A DNA stretch of 64,000 bases. Origin: Pempheris klunzingeri. Taxonomy: Eukaryota; Chordata; Actinopteri; Acropomatiformes; Pempheridae. The DNA is taken from NCBI RefSeq assembly GCF_042242105.1, contig NC_092025.1, forward strand, positions 15,519,656 to 15,583,655. The letters are read 5' to 3'. The translations under genes were made by a program, and so were the position numbers. The notes below the pieces were generated by a model. The model had not been told where the DNA came from and did not search any database. It saw only the letters and a list, made by a program, of their open reading frames with translations. This document shows, one piece after another, positions 1 to 13,500 of this stretch (its first letter is position 1; each line of letters begins with the position of its first letter).

Positions 1-493
1 TATCCACCTTTACATCTCTGACTCTGTGGGCCAAGTGGGAAATGTGTTCCCTTTGAATGCACCCATGAGTTTCGACACATAGTTAGAAAAGAGGGAAGCT
101 GGACATATTTTTTTCCCCTCATTTTAAAACACAACCACAGGCTTGATTTATACATTTTTACTTCTGGCTTTAATGCTCATAAAACCTCAGCCATGTGCGT
201 AAAAATCTGCAGCACAAACACATGTTGCCATCAACTGTTTAGTGTGTTGTGTTAAAATCAAACAGGGGATTTGGTGTGTTTTTGGAATTTGATGCCCTGC
301 ATGAAAATCTAATTTATCTCAGCAGCAGCAGTTAAATCCAAATGTCCTCCTCCGGACAGCAGCTCCGCCTGCCTCTCCCCATCAACCCAGCCTCGTGTCC
401 CGCACAGGCGGTCTCTGGGTCCTGACAGAAAAACCACGTTGTCCCCGTGTTTGGGGGGTGGCAGCATGTGTCCTCCACCCGACCAGAGCTCAC

Positions 494-624
494 CTTTGGG
501 CGGCCGTGTTGGCGTCCAGCACGCCGCCCCCCTGCATCCAGCTCCGGACAGCGTTCATGCCTCCCAGCGGCTCCTCCTTCAGGCTGCTGCCGCTTCTCTG
601 GATGCTCTCTTGGATCCCAAACAT
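494..624 (-). CDS. ebf1: EBF1 transcription factor, first coding exon only (5' partial gene)
   Basis: The first 43 codons, read on the minus strand from the ATG at 624, begin [14 protein letters not shown] and continue through KEEPLGG to VLDANTAAQ. This is the signature N-terminus of early B-cell factor 1, a COE-family helix-loop-helix DNA-binding factor of B-cell, adipocyte and neural development. The exon ends with two bases (AG) of a split Ser codon, followed by a GTGAG donor at 493-489. Splitting Ser there fits the family, whose next residues are SGVGLARAHFEK. EBF3 and EBF2 differ in this stretch (EBF3 has GGTT where this has SGSS), which favours EBF1. Exon 2 and the rest of the gene lie left of the window. 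Teleosts carry two ebf1 copies and I cannot tell which this is. Bases 1-493 are intron 1, with no other coding signal seen. Confidence 0.93.
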
Positions 625-1500
625 TAACAGACCTCAGTTGCTCGGTGTCTGCTCTTATTTCTGTCCGTGCACTTGTTCTCCTGTAGGTCCTTCACTGTGG
701 TTCGATACTGTGTGTGCGCTCTTTGCTGCGGCTGCTGCTGCTGCGTGCGCTTCGCTAGAAATCAAGCTGTTAACTGTGTATTCCTCTAATTCTAGTCCTG
801 AGGAGGGGGCGCGTGCTAAACCGGACGGGGTATCACATCGGAATAGTAGGATCCAAAATGTCCAAAGACTTCAAACGCGGGTTCAAATCGCCAGGAGGGC
901 TGCAGGACGCGGACTGACCCAGCGTGAAAAGGTGTCAGAAAGTCACTCCTGGTGCGCTCGGAGCTCCAGAGTTCAGGCTGTCAGACAGAAAAGAGAGATC
1001 AACTAGCACCCAGATCAGATGTCATCATCATCTGACACTTCTCTTTTCCCCTTTTTTGTCGTTCTTTGCTTTCTCTTCTTGTCCCCCACAGCCCAGTGGT
1101 CCGGGACGTGTTGGGGTCTGCGGTGTCCGGAGCAGCGCTGCTTCCTGCGGATCGGCTCCTGAGCTCTCGCCTCTCCGCTCCCTCTCTGAGGAAAAACGCT
1201 TTGTGACTCTTCCCAAAGGACTCTCTCTGAGAACCAAACACGGGCTTCTCCCGCCCCGGGGGGAGAGAGAGAGGGAGCTAGGATGGGAAGGGAGAGAGGG
1301 GAGGGGACCGGAGGAGAGGAGGGGACGGGACTGGAGGAGAGGAGAGGACAGGAGACGCCCCCAAACAAAAGGCGAGAGTGGAGTCAGGTCCGCCTTACAG
1401 AGCGGCCACGGAGCTGCTCCTCTCTGTCCCTCTGCCCCCCCACCACCACTGCCCGGATACCCTCTGTGTCCTCTTACAAAAACATCTCTTCTCTGTTAAA
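625..1500 (-). promoter_or_regulatory. ebf1: ebf1 5' UTR and GC-rich promoter region
   Basis: The DNA immediately upstream of the ebf1 ATG is GC- and CpG-rich, unlike the AT-rich DNA beyond about 1.5 kb. It includes a purine-rich GGGAGAGGGGAGG-type tract at about 1260-1350. No TATA box is obvious. The open frames on both strands here are by-products of base composition. The transcription start cannot be fixed from sequence alone. Confidence 0.5.
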
Positions 1501-3195
1501 CGTGGAGGTTAAGTCTTGTGCGCACCACAGCGCTGAAAATCGACCGGGAAAGTTTTATGTTGTGTTTTTTTCTTTTACGCATGCAGAGCAGAATCAGCGC
1601 ACATGATGCTGGAATGAGTACAAATTGCTTAATGGCACTTCAGCAGGGAGGATATTTCTCGATTGCAGGACAATCAACACTTCTCATCCATCTACTTTTA
1701 CGCGCACAGAGCATCATGGGAATATTAGATAAGGACACAAAAAAAAGACACTTGTATTTCTTTCTTTTTTTTTTTTTTTAGCCTTTGATTGGAGCTTTAA
1801 GAAAATACATGCACACATTATTTCTTTATGTCCAATTTCACTCCCGAAACGAATCTTTCTCGTGATATTAACCAAATTAATTCCAAGTCCCAAACTGTGA
1901 TTTAAAGAAATAAAAAAAAAATAAAAACAATGGATATCAAGCACGGCTATTAGACTAATTTTAGCTGCAGACATTTGCTGCGCTTGATATGAGACCTCAG
2001 CCTGTACGTTTAGATCTCAGTTGTATTTAGACCGACTGGTTAGGCTCCTTTATAAAAGCCATATTTCATAGTCACAACATATCCCTGCTGCCCATTGTAC
2101 TCCGTAGGCCTGCTTATTGCAGACTAGCGCCGCAAGACTCACAAACAAAAGTGACAATAACAATAATTAGCTCAAAATAACAATGAACATAATTGAGGAT
2201 AATTGCTACCAGATTTCCCTGCTTTGTCTCTCCCTCCAGCACCATCTGTTATTTGAAACAATTTATCACGCCGCCGGGAGGGACTCCAAACAAAATACAA
2301 ATATTAATAGAGAATTCCGTGAACTCCTTTAATAAAATAAAGCTACAGCGTATTGATCTGTTGAGGTGCAAAAGGTCAACAACTTTTGTATTATTCAGCC
2401 GGCTGTGGGGATGATTGGCAGGGCGGACTGGCGCAGTTCCAGGGTTTAATTCCCAAAGGTTATTGAAAAACGCTCTTGACCTTGATTATGGAGAATAAGA
2501 GTCTTTTATGCTCCAGTTTCCTGCTTACAGAGGCAGAGACAGTGGATCAGCCCGGATGGGATTTTAAGCGACAGAGCTGAGGAAAAATTAGATGTGAATG
2601 GAGGAGCGTTAAAAAAAAAAAAAAGCTCCGGTGTTTGGATCGATGGAGGAGGGAAACTACGTGCATCCGTTTATTCAAAAGAAGAAGAAGAAAAGATATT
2701 TATCTCATGTCTGCTCCACATACAGTTAAATCATGTATCAAAGTGGAATGCGTAAAATGTAATGTAGCGCAATGACAATGCCTTGAATCCTCTTATATAA
2801 AAGATCCGTTTTAGAATAACTTCAAACAACTGAACTGTTCTAAAGGGATATTATCGATTCATGAGCATGAAAAGATTTGTTAATTTAAGTCCGAGCAGGT
2901 CAAACTCTGAGGGGTTTTTCTAACATGACAATGGACAAATACCATTAGTATAAAGCGGCCTCTAAAGTTGATCTCAAATATCATTTAATCTACATGAAAA
3001 TTAAAGTGTTATATTACAGATTAAATTAGAAAAAAAAAATAGTGTGAAGCAGAGTTAGGGAGAACAGTACAGAAACATGTACGCAGCAGAGCAGGAACAA
3101 CGTGACAGATTAAACACTATATCGATATAAAAGCACCTTGAAGTCACTGTTATACACAGTGAGTGCCCACATCAGCGAGACAGGCACGGTCCTCA

Positions 3196-3291
<96 letters not shown>

Positions 3292-3739
3292 CCTGCAGCG
3301 GTTTGGCTCCTCGGGTCCCACTCGGTCCAAAAACAGCACAACAGCGCCATCATGTGTCTGATCCGACCAACTACACCAGGACTGACGCAGCAGCAGCAGA
3401 ACAAACCTGATACAGAGTTAATGAAAGCAATTATTCTGAGTGAGACAGAGATGAATGCATGGTGGTAATCTCTCTTCTGTGTGATTGTAAAACATACAGG
3501 TGCACATAGACGAGTCCTCTTTCCTACTAATATGGTATGAAAATGCTAATTTAATATTGTAATGTATTAATTTACAGGTCAAATACTAGGCAGTGATAAT
3601 TCTAATAATAATAATAGTGCTGATTACCACAGAATGTCTATAAAAGTGTTATGTTACTGAACTATTACATGTGCCACAATATGCTGTACAGCCAAGTGGT
3701 AAAATTAGATAAAAGCTGAGTCCAGAGTGGTTGGTTCAT
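1501..3739. other. Intergenic ebf1-rnf145 DNA without genes
   Basis: No exon-like frame with splice sites is visible. The stretch is AT-rich and holds homopolymer A/T runs and one long TG microsatellite (3198-3289). The part at about 2140-2520 has balanced composition and no simple repeats; it is described in the findings as a possible conserved regulatory element of ebf1. Confidence 0.5.
3198..3289. repeat. (TG)n microsatellite, about 46 units
   Basis: An uninterrupted TG dinucleotide run of about 92 bases. It accounts for the poly-Cys-Val and poly-Thr-His open frames across it, which are not genes. Confidence 0.98.
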
Positions 3740-5972
3740 TTTATTTCTGACATTCAATTTTTGTAAAATAACCAAGGCAATGCCAGGCATAAAGTCCCAA
3801 ACCAACCGTGGAGTATTTTAACAGAATACGACTGGCATTCAGAGTCAGGTTTTACAGAGCAGGTCCTACATTTGTGTGAGAAAAAAAACAAAACAAAATT
3901 AGACAACAGAAAAAAAACCAAAGATTTGTGGGAAGCCTCAGTCAGAGCAGCCCTGAATGTGATCATCTACCATGCTAGTCAGAGGCAACTGTACGGGACG
4001 GCAGAGCTGCGTTCTTTTCACACGAACGCTTGTTAAAGATGCATTCAGACAGTAAACATGTGGTCAGAGTGCACCAGTGGCAGCTAGAGATCCCATTATC
4101 ATACTTGCTTACATTTCCAATGCTATAGAGCAATGACTCTGCAAAGTACTCTGATGAATTAAGTACCATAAACATCTGGATTTCAGATGACTCCATCAAA
4201 TTAAATGGAGGAAATTTTAATTGAATACACATTTAATATACATCACTAGCTAGCTAACTTACTATTTAATGTGATTTTACCCAAAAGTCAATCAAGAGCA
4301 TTAAAATAGAATCAGATGTGAACTGACATGTAAAGCGCAGTGACTGACGGCAAACGTACTGTTTTACAGTCTCAACACACAGCCGAGCTCCTGCCAGGAG
4401 GAGCTGCAGTGTAGAAAATGATGTTGCTCAACGTGAGGAGCAGCAGCGGCGGCCTCGTGTGTTTGTTTGGCACAACAGCTCACAGACGGGCTGACCCACA
4501 GAGTCACTGATGCATTTTACATGAAGTCAAGACACAGCTGAAGTCTCAAATAATGCATTTAAAGACCGAAAAGCTTAAAATATGTAACGTCCATGAGCTT
4601 TCTGTAGTTATCAGATGAACAGGTTATGTATTAGATATTGAGCTTAGTTGCCACGGTGCCAACATTTGATCTTAAACTGTCCCACGCAGTGTGAAAAAAT
4701 CCGTCACAGTTCGTAGCCTGGAGAGTGACTGAAACAACAGCAATTTCTCCAACATGGAGTATAAACAGAGCAAATACATCTGGAGTCAACAGCTGACGGG
4801 CTTCTCTGCCAGTTATTTATTTTGTAACGCCGCAATGCCAATCCACGTTCAGTTGCCAGTGACAGCCATCACCCTGTGGAGCATTTTCATCATGCAGGTG
4901 ATCCCTCTGCGTGACACAGTTAAAACGATAAAAACCAAGAGTGTGGGAAGTTTTCAAATGTTTGTAACCCTTTCAAGTGCTTCGTTTTAAATGAAAGTCT
5001 ACGGAGTGGAGCTGAAGGGAACATGAGAAGTCGTTCAAGAATACAGAAAGTCCTTATGTTCACCTTTCAGAGGAAAATGTGCAAAATACATCAAACTCTA
5101 CATTTCATCTCTTTAAGAAAAGAAAAAGAAAAAAAGAAAAAGGAACACAAACGGTTAAAGAGCGTTGGCCAGGTTTGATCCTACATCAATAATGTATTCA
5201 TTCTCAGCCCCACAGCCAACGCTTCCCAATGTCAACAATAAAGTCATTCATAGTAATAAGACCTTTAGTAATAGTGGTAGTAAGTAATACTTTTGAGGGT
5301 TAACTAGTGCGTCTCCTGTCCATCTGCGCCATGCTGATCCCACTCCTAACAGTAGAGGGCACCGGAGTGATCACACCAGCTTCAGGACGCGTCATACAGA
5401 CCGGAGACGCAGCAACACTGGCTGGTCTCGCAGATCAGAAGGCTTGGTTTCCCAAAAGCTCCTTAGCCTAAAGTTTGTCTTTGTTCACGGGCATGTAAGG
5501 TAACAAAGACCATCGAACCACCAGGAAGCTCTGAAGAAATCAAGCCCTGATCTTATTTATGTATCAACACTCTTCTCGGTAAATAGATGTCATACAGAGC
5601 AACATTTATATACATTACACACAAACAGATTGGGCTGTTTCCTCGTACACAAACACATCAGAGGGTATTTGGTTGCTGACAGCCACAGAACGGCTTTGGA
5701 GCGTTGCTAGTATAAATGACATTAGTGCAAATGCAACCCAAATAAAGAAAAAAAGAATGGCAGAAAAACATTGGTAGCAGGGTTAGAGCACATTTGGGAC
5801 AAACAAAGAAATGCTATGGTAACAGTGGCAGCGTGCAAGCTCTACATTTAAGCGTGCATCAGGACTCTGCATTCTCAAGTTTTTAAGTCTTTCAATTTGA
5901 CCCTCAGACTTTTCAACACGCATTTCTTCCCTGTCGTGCCCCATTTACTGAGCACAGGAGCTGACTGAGAGT

Positions 5973-6005
<33 letters not shown>

Positions 6006-7506
6006 TTCTAGCGGGTGTCTGGGAAAAAAAAAAGCTTTCCCCTCAAACGGCTCATTTTGCTGGTCGTAACATTTCATGGAGTGAAGTGACTGAGCAGCAG
6101 GAGGATGATGATGGTCTTAGAAAACACAGGGTGCTTTGATTGGTTTATATGGGGCGGGATGGAGCCAGTTGATTGGACAGGAGTCTCAACATTTGTTGGC
6201 TCAATGGCAAACGTTAGGTGAACTGGTTCAGTGTGACTGGTTGAATGTGTTTGTGAATCAGCCGAGCTCGGGAAGGTGAGTGCGGATGAGTACCATAAAT
6301 GACGTGAAGCCGACGACAGCAGAGCCTGGGCTTCTCGCCGGCTCTTACACTCTACATTCTCACAATGCTGAAGGTTCAAACACACACTGTGGCCTCTGCT
6401 CCCTTGTCTGTTTGCACTGTGTGCTGTCCAATAAAGCAGTAATGTAAAAATTTAGCCCAAAAATAACATCTCTTTAGCAGTAATACAAAAGTTTGGCGAT
6501 GAGGAGTGAAACTGTTTTTGCTGGGACCAGCCAAACAAGTTTGATTCAAATGCTGAGCAGTATGCCAGAGAAAGCTGGACACATGAAATGAATTAGAGTG
6601 ATTCCATGTGAACAACATTGATTTGTTCACACTCCAACACTTAACTAGACCACACTGTGTATCCTCTGCTTAGCACCAGGCTTCAGGTCATGTGATGGCC
6701 CCGAGAAACAACATTCACTCTCTGTTAATGCTTAGTGGATTCATTAACGCACATAACTATTGTCGCTCAACAGTGAAAACCGAAAATCTTTATCAAAACT
6801 GACGATGGAAATTACTGAACCGTTAAGACTGTCAATGTTTGTAATGCGCCCGTCAGCTAATGCTCGTCTCTCTTAACCTGCGGTCCGTCCCTCATTAGAT
6901 CATGGCACATACAGGACGACACTATGAAATGCACAGCAATGAGAGTGTGACTTCACAAACAAAGGCAGGATGGGAGCAACCATCAGGTGAAATGTCTGGG
7001 ACTGAAATGAGATGGAAATAAGCACGACTTTAGAAATGTCACTATAGGTCTGATATCAATGTAATAATCAGCAAAAATGAGTGATGCGGTACTTCAGTTT
7101 CATTCGGGATTTCACATTTCATGGACATGATGTACCAGTTATTTTTGAGATGACGTTACTGTTTTCCACTTTTTGTGTTGATTTTGAGTTCCCCCCTAAA
7201 AACAGAAAGGACACATAGATAAAGCTACGCCCACTCTAATGACATCATTGCTGGCATGAAAGGTAAACTTGTCATGGAAACACTTTTAGATGAACTGTTC
7301 AAGCAGTTTTAGATTGTTAGATAGATTGTTTTTGATTTTTTTTTTTTTTTCTCAAAATGGTTATGGAGGAAAATTTCTGACATGATGGGATAGCCAACTG
7401 CTTGACAAGTAGAATATAGGCAGAATATTGGCAGATGGAGGATTTAGATTGTGTGTTTATATGTGCATGCATGTATGTATGTATGTCACGTATGTTACGA
7501 TGGGGC
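3740..7506 (-). other. rnf145: rnf145 3' UTR and downstream flank
   Basis: This DNA lies directly 3' of the rnf145 stop codon. There is no further coding exon. Possible AATAAA poly(A) signals on the minus strand lie at about 3740-3745 (TTTATT on plus) and about 4817. Which one is used, and therefore the UTR length, cannot be decided from sequence. A short TG tract lies at 5979-6006. Confidence 0.4.
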
Positions 7507-10500
7507 TCAGAGGCTGCATGGAGCAGGAGACTGTTCTTCAGAATGGGAAGTGAGCTGGTCAGGCTGTGATGATGGACCAGTAGACGACTCCTGGCTGTCC
7601 AGTGGGATGCCTGGGTTTAGCTGAAGGGCGGGCTCAGGTTCAGCAAGGGTCTTCTCCGTCTGGGCCAGTGGCTGTGAAGACGAGTGCTGAGAGCTGCAGG
7701 GGGTGGGGGCGGTGTCCAATGTGTCAGAGGAAGAGGATGAGGGATGATCTGTGGGCGACTGGTTCTTAGATTCAGTAACAAGAGGGGAAGGAGAAGAAGG
7801 GGAAGATGATGATGATGGAGGCACACAGGAGGAGGAGGAGGTTTCTCCAGCTGACACGGCAGGTCCATTATTTCCCTCCTGCTCTCCTGTTCTCTCCTCC
7901 CTCCCATCATCTGGAAGAACAACTTCTTTCTGCTTTGTTGTGGCGTCTCCCTGCCCTGCAGGGCTCTGATTAGCTGCAGGGGTGTCTTGGTTGGGGGCAG
8001 TGGTGGTTGGTGATTGGCTCTTGAGTTGCGAGTGACAGAGGGGGCATGTCTCCTGGACATAGAGCCATTTCTTCAGACAGCCAGCGTGGAAGAAATGACT
8101 GCATGGAGTGATCACAGCACTGTTCATGTCCTGGAAGGAATGAGCACAGAAACACAAACACACTCAGGCTGTGATGTCAATTTTCAAATTTGTTTCAAAA
8201 CCACTTTGGTCTCCGTTAGCATGAATCTAAGCTTTAAGTGTAAATTTTTGGCCATTTACTCTCTTTTGATAAACATAAAACACAGAAAACCAGCTCAAAC
8301 CTGGTAGCAGATAGCACAGATGTCGTTGTACTGTTCCAGCTGTGTGTTGCTAGCCGTGGGGAGACTTTTGATCTTGTTTACAGCATCTCTCCTGAGCAGG
8401 AAGCTCTGCCAGCCCAGCTGGGCTCTGAGCCAGACGTTATAGTATGAGTGGACCAGGATAATGGTGCTGCCCATCACACTCCACTCCCCGAATACCGTCT
8501 CTGACACGCCGTAGCACACCACGCACACCGCAACCTGACAGGGGAGGAAATCACTGATAGTCAGCTAAGATATACATCAATGCCGAGGATCCAACATTGT
8601 CCATCAACAATGCTACTGCCTTCGTCACATGACGCCTTCTCGTTTGTGCCCCCTCATGATACCGGATGCGGTGTCTGCATGTGTGATACTCACCAGGAAC
8701 TCCAGCAATCTGTAGGTCCCATTGACACAGTAGATAACTTCATCCATGTTTTCTACAGGAGCCTTACGAAACTCTTCCACCATGAAGAGAACGTAGATCA
8801 GCAGAGTACCAAGGACCTGAGGGTCACAGAGGAGTGTGTCACAGCATTTTGATGTAATTCAATTCATAATTATTTACAAAGTAGAGAATATGTATGCTCT
8901 GTGTGTGTTACCTGCAGTGAGGTGAGGATGGAGGAGGAGATGATGATGAGAAGCCAGAAATCCATGTGGAAGAACTGACAGATCATATAGGCCATGTAGG
9001 CTGGAAAGATCAGCAGGAACAAACACAAGGACACCGCTCTGAAGTGCTTCCACAAACTCCTAAAGGACAAACAAAGGAGGGACAAAGATTCATCCAGGGT
9101 TCTTTGCCTCTTGTTTTCCACACCACTGTCTGCCTTATAAAATAATCAAAAACCAATATGTCAACTAGTTTTGACCTTTAACTCTGTTTCAAAAATACCA
9201 CAACAAAGACAGTTGGCACCTAAAAAGAAAATATAAAACTGTTCTCAACAAGATGTATGGTAAAGCGTTCTTACTTGTCTCTGGATGCTCCCAGGGCCAG
9301 GACTATGGGGTCAGCTATTTCCAGCATGGACTGCAGGATGGAGGCAACAACAATGAAGAGGATGATGGAGAGGAGGAAGGCTCGGTGGATGACCTGAAGC
9401 TCGATGAGGCCAGTCTGGACAGCGAGTATCAGCAGGGTGATGCCTTCTGTCATGCCTCTGCAAAGACAGACAGGAAACAAGCATGCAAAGTTATGAAAGC
9501 TGTAGCCACATACCAACAGACACCCTAGTGAACACACACACACACACACACAGCCGTACACGCTGACTGACCTGTGCATGGTGTTGTCATTCATAAACGC
9601 TCTGTAGCCTTGCAGGTAGAACTTGCAGAGTGTGAGAACTCCGAGAGCGATGAAGGAGACGGTGAAAACCAGACCCAGCAGGGAGTATGGTGTACTACAA
9701 CATTCTGCAATACTGAAGACAGCAGGGGAGGAGAGAGCATGGGAGAAAGACGACAACAAGAAGATAAACACAAAATGTACCAAACTGGAAAAATGTTCAT
9801 GAAATATGATCATTTGCACAGCATAAAATCAGAACAAAAATGTTTTAGTGAATTGGATCAGACCAGTAGACCTATAATACATCGATCTGGCTCCTATAGC
9901 CTGAGAGATGAGGATTAGAGTTTGACGCAGAAGCCTACACACACACTGCCATCAGCTGTGGTATCATCACTATCTGCAGAAATACAAAAGCTCTAGCCAG
10001 AGAACGGTCATGTCAGTTGGTCAGTCTATTCAACAGTCTGGTCCATGACATGGTATCTCCACAATTACTTGTGAATTTGCATTAAATTTGTATGTATATG
10101 CACAGTCAATTCCATCTAGTGCCGCCATCAGGTAAAAAAAATCCTTTTGACCAACTGTTTGATCCATGACAAATAACTCAATATGAATATACAAAATACA
10201 CTCACAAGACTTTGTGATGTATAATCTATAATGTCCCACACACTCTAACCAGCAATGTGTTCTTACCTGGTAAGAAAAAGGAAAAGGAGCCTCTCCCTTG
10301 AGGTAGGCTGGTCTCTGGTGCTGAAGTAGGAGTAGATTTGCAAAGCAAAAAGCAGCAGCCAGAAACACATGAAGAGAACTGGAAGGACCAGCTGATTCCA
10401 TAGAGACATACCCAAAGCTAGCAGCCCATACACCTCGACCACCTGGGGACAGGGACAGAGAGATACAGGGATGGAGGTAATTAGGACGTAGGCAGAATGA

Positions 10501-13500
10501 CATCAATATTACATAAGAGGAAATCTCGCAGGACTACTATAGCTGAAATACTGAAAAATATTTCAACATAAGGCTACATAAGTAGTTTATTACCTGTGCC
10601 AGCTCCCTATAGGCAGTCTTGGCCAAGTTATATGGTACCAACAAGTTAGAAGCCAGGAAGTAAATGACCTCCAGGCCAGTGAAGATCATTGAGAACTTAT
10701 TGATGAAGACAATGGTCTCCAGTGGGACCAGACACAGTCTGGCCACCAGAGGGAGGAGGTGAGCGGAGAAAAGCCAAATCCTCTTGGTCTGCATCACACA
10801 GGAACATAGTGTGCACACCACCAGCTGACCTGAAAGACAATGAAAGCAGATGAAACTATAAGAATATGCAGATGAAGATTCACTCATGCAAAAAAACCAG
10901 CTGTGCACACATGAATATGCACACTGTTGCAAATGTGATTTTAGGACAGCATTTGCTGATGCATTGTTTGTAAATCTTTGATTAGTTAAGAGCTCAAATT
11001 AAAAGAACATTCTTAAAATATTTTGTATTGTCCTAAAGTGGTGACAATATATCAGCTACAAAAAAAAAAAAAAAAACATTCACAGAAAGAGAAATAATTT
11101 TGTGAGGCCACTTTCATATTTAGTAGCTCTAATCTCCTCCCTCTCTTTACTGCAGTACATCTTTGTCACTGTTATTTTTGCTTTCTCAGGCTTTCGCTGT
11201 GCAGTAAAATCAGCACGCAGTTTGGCCTATTTATAGTACACGAAACTCCATATCCAGTCAAATGAAACCTGATCCTATGGACCCAACTCGTAAAATGTTC
11301 CTTTTCAAATGGACCAGCTTTCCTCGTGGTAGTAGCTGGTGGTCATCATCTAAGGCAAGAGTGGTCAGGTGACATTACCTGTTTAATATAGAAATGTTTA
11401 GTAATTCTCTATTAAACCCCTACAGATGATGGTGATTTCCTACCAAAGGCTGAGGCACAGAAAAGTTAGAGAGCTGCAGCTCTCCTAAGCGTTCAGTGCC
11501 TTCCTTAAGGAGGATGGATTCTCGCTGTCAGACACTTGACTTGAAATGTTATCCGTTTGCGCCCTATATGGTATTACTGCAAGTGGCAGACAATCCATGT
11601 AATTCCCCCCCATACTTTCCTGCACTTTCCAAATCCTTGGGGAAAATTGAATGAAATTCAAAAAGATGAAGAGTTTCCCATGAGCTCAGAAAGGAGCTGT
11701 TGAGCTGCATCCACCTGGCTATGTTTGGATAAGTGCACGAGGCATTCATGCCTCATCATGTATTCTGTACAAGCATGTTGTCATGTAACATCATACCTAT
11801 GAGTGCAGTGGTGAATCTGTTCATGGAGAGAGGTTCCAAGTAGACAGGCCCTTCATAGCCAGACTCCAGTTCACTGCGGACATAATCCCTGACAAAAAGA
11901 GGCCAAATGCTCAATTTACAGGGAAAATCTATTGTGACTTACAACAAAACACTTACCTTCAGCTCAACAAAAATATATCTAGCCCTTCATCTGAACTGGT
12001 ACAAGGAAAATTCACATTTACTACAGTACATTATACCGCACAGTGAATGCTCACTAAAGGCTATGGTGCACTTGAAAATCAAACTATAAAAAGCCCTTAC
12101 AACTAACACTATGACATGAATGAAGTTAATTTATTTGACATACTTGAAAGGCCAGATCAAATTCAGAAATAATATGGGCACCAGGCTCCTTAGCAAGCAT
12201 TCTCCATCATTCAAGGCATTCACCAGAGTAACACAGCATGGGACGGCTGCATCTTATCATGAGTATACCTTGAGACTTGGTGACCAGCAAACAGCAGCAG
12301 GGCAGTAAGGACGTACAGGTAGAGCTTAACCAGGTGCTGACGGGGCAGGGTCAGGAGTACCAGGCTCAGAATGTAACCTGCGAGGTAGAAACACATACAG
12401 ACACACACACACAATCAGTATGAGACAACCAACAAACACAGCATTAAGTAAAAATATAACAATGCATGACTAATAAAAGCATCTCTATTGCTTCCTGTTT
12501 GCAGACCGTACTGTTTTCTATCATAAAAGTGATATACTTCATGTGTACGTGTGACAGATGTTTCTTATGTAACTGCAGGGAGCTATTTTTGACAGTCTAT
12601 CAAACAGTCACTGCGGCCAATAGGCTTATCGCACAACAGTCCAATACCTAAACACCAAGTCCACAAAAACTCCTCAGTGCATAGCAACAGTTACTTTGGC
12701 TCTGCTGTCTCCCTCTCCCTTTTATTCTGTCTGTCCACCCACAGCGCTCATCAGCACATACCAAGCCTATTGGCTCATTAACCAACTGCAGCCAAGTCTG
12801 ACAGCACACAAGCACAAACACAGACATATTAAAAACACACACAGAAAACTCAGCGCCGTGCTTTTCTGTGAATTGATCTAGTTGTTCATCAGACCATCAG
12901 ACTTCGCTGTGTCAACTTCACCCTCATCACTCATCACTGTTGCCGCCTTTCAATGAGTCTGTGTCACTGGAAAGACACCTGACTGGCTCCCTGTGCAGCA
13001 GAGACCTTGTTGTATGTCTTCATGATTACATCTGTGGCAATCTAACTAAAGTATCTGTTCCATATAGTGTGTTTTGGGATGGCAGTCAGTTTCAAAAGGA
13101 AGTTGTTGTCGTCCTTCTGTAAATGAGTAACACCTGTTAAAAGGATGTGTCATTACCCGGATCACATGATTAGCAGCGGCACTCGTAAACATACTCACTA
13201 ATTGACACTTAGGTGGAAAAGACTTATCACAAAACTGGCAACCGTCCAGTTTAAGTTCAGTCCAGGGACACAGCTAGGAATAGTGGTCTTTAAGCCAAGC
13301 ATTTGTCTCAATGCATTTGCCTTGGGCCGCAGCTCGTGGTCAAAAGTGTAGTTTCATTATGTTACAAAAAATGATGCAACAGCCAAGGGCAAAAAGGAAA
13401 ATATATAAATAAAGAAACAAAACAAAAGAAAATAAAATGTTCTGTGATCAATCACAGGATCACATCTTTTATGTGTAAAAGATCAAAAAAGATAAACTTA

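Noticed and set aside
395-1499. Plus-strand open frames of up to 203 codons at the left end
   Set aside because: They run antisense across the ebf1 first exon and CpG-rich promoter, resemble no protein and have skewed Pro/Ser/Arg content.
3138-3468. Cys/Val and Thr/His repeat frames
   Set aside because: They are translations of the TG microsatellite at 3198-3289.
7751-7969. Plus-strand acidic frame across the rnf145 last exon
   Set aside because: It is antisense to the Ser/Pro-rich RNF145 tail; the composition explains the open frame.
9574-9918. Plus-strand frame of 114 codons
   Set aside because: It is antisense to rnf145 coding exon 6 and its upstream intron, with no family resemblance.
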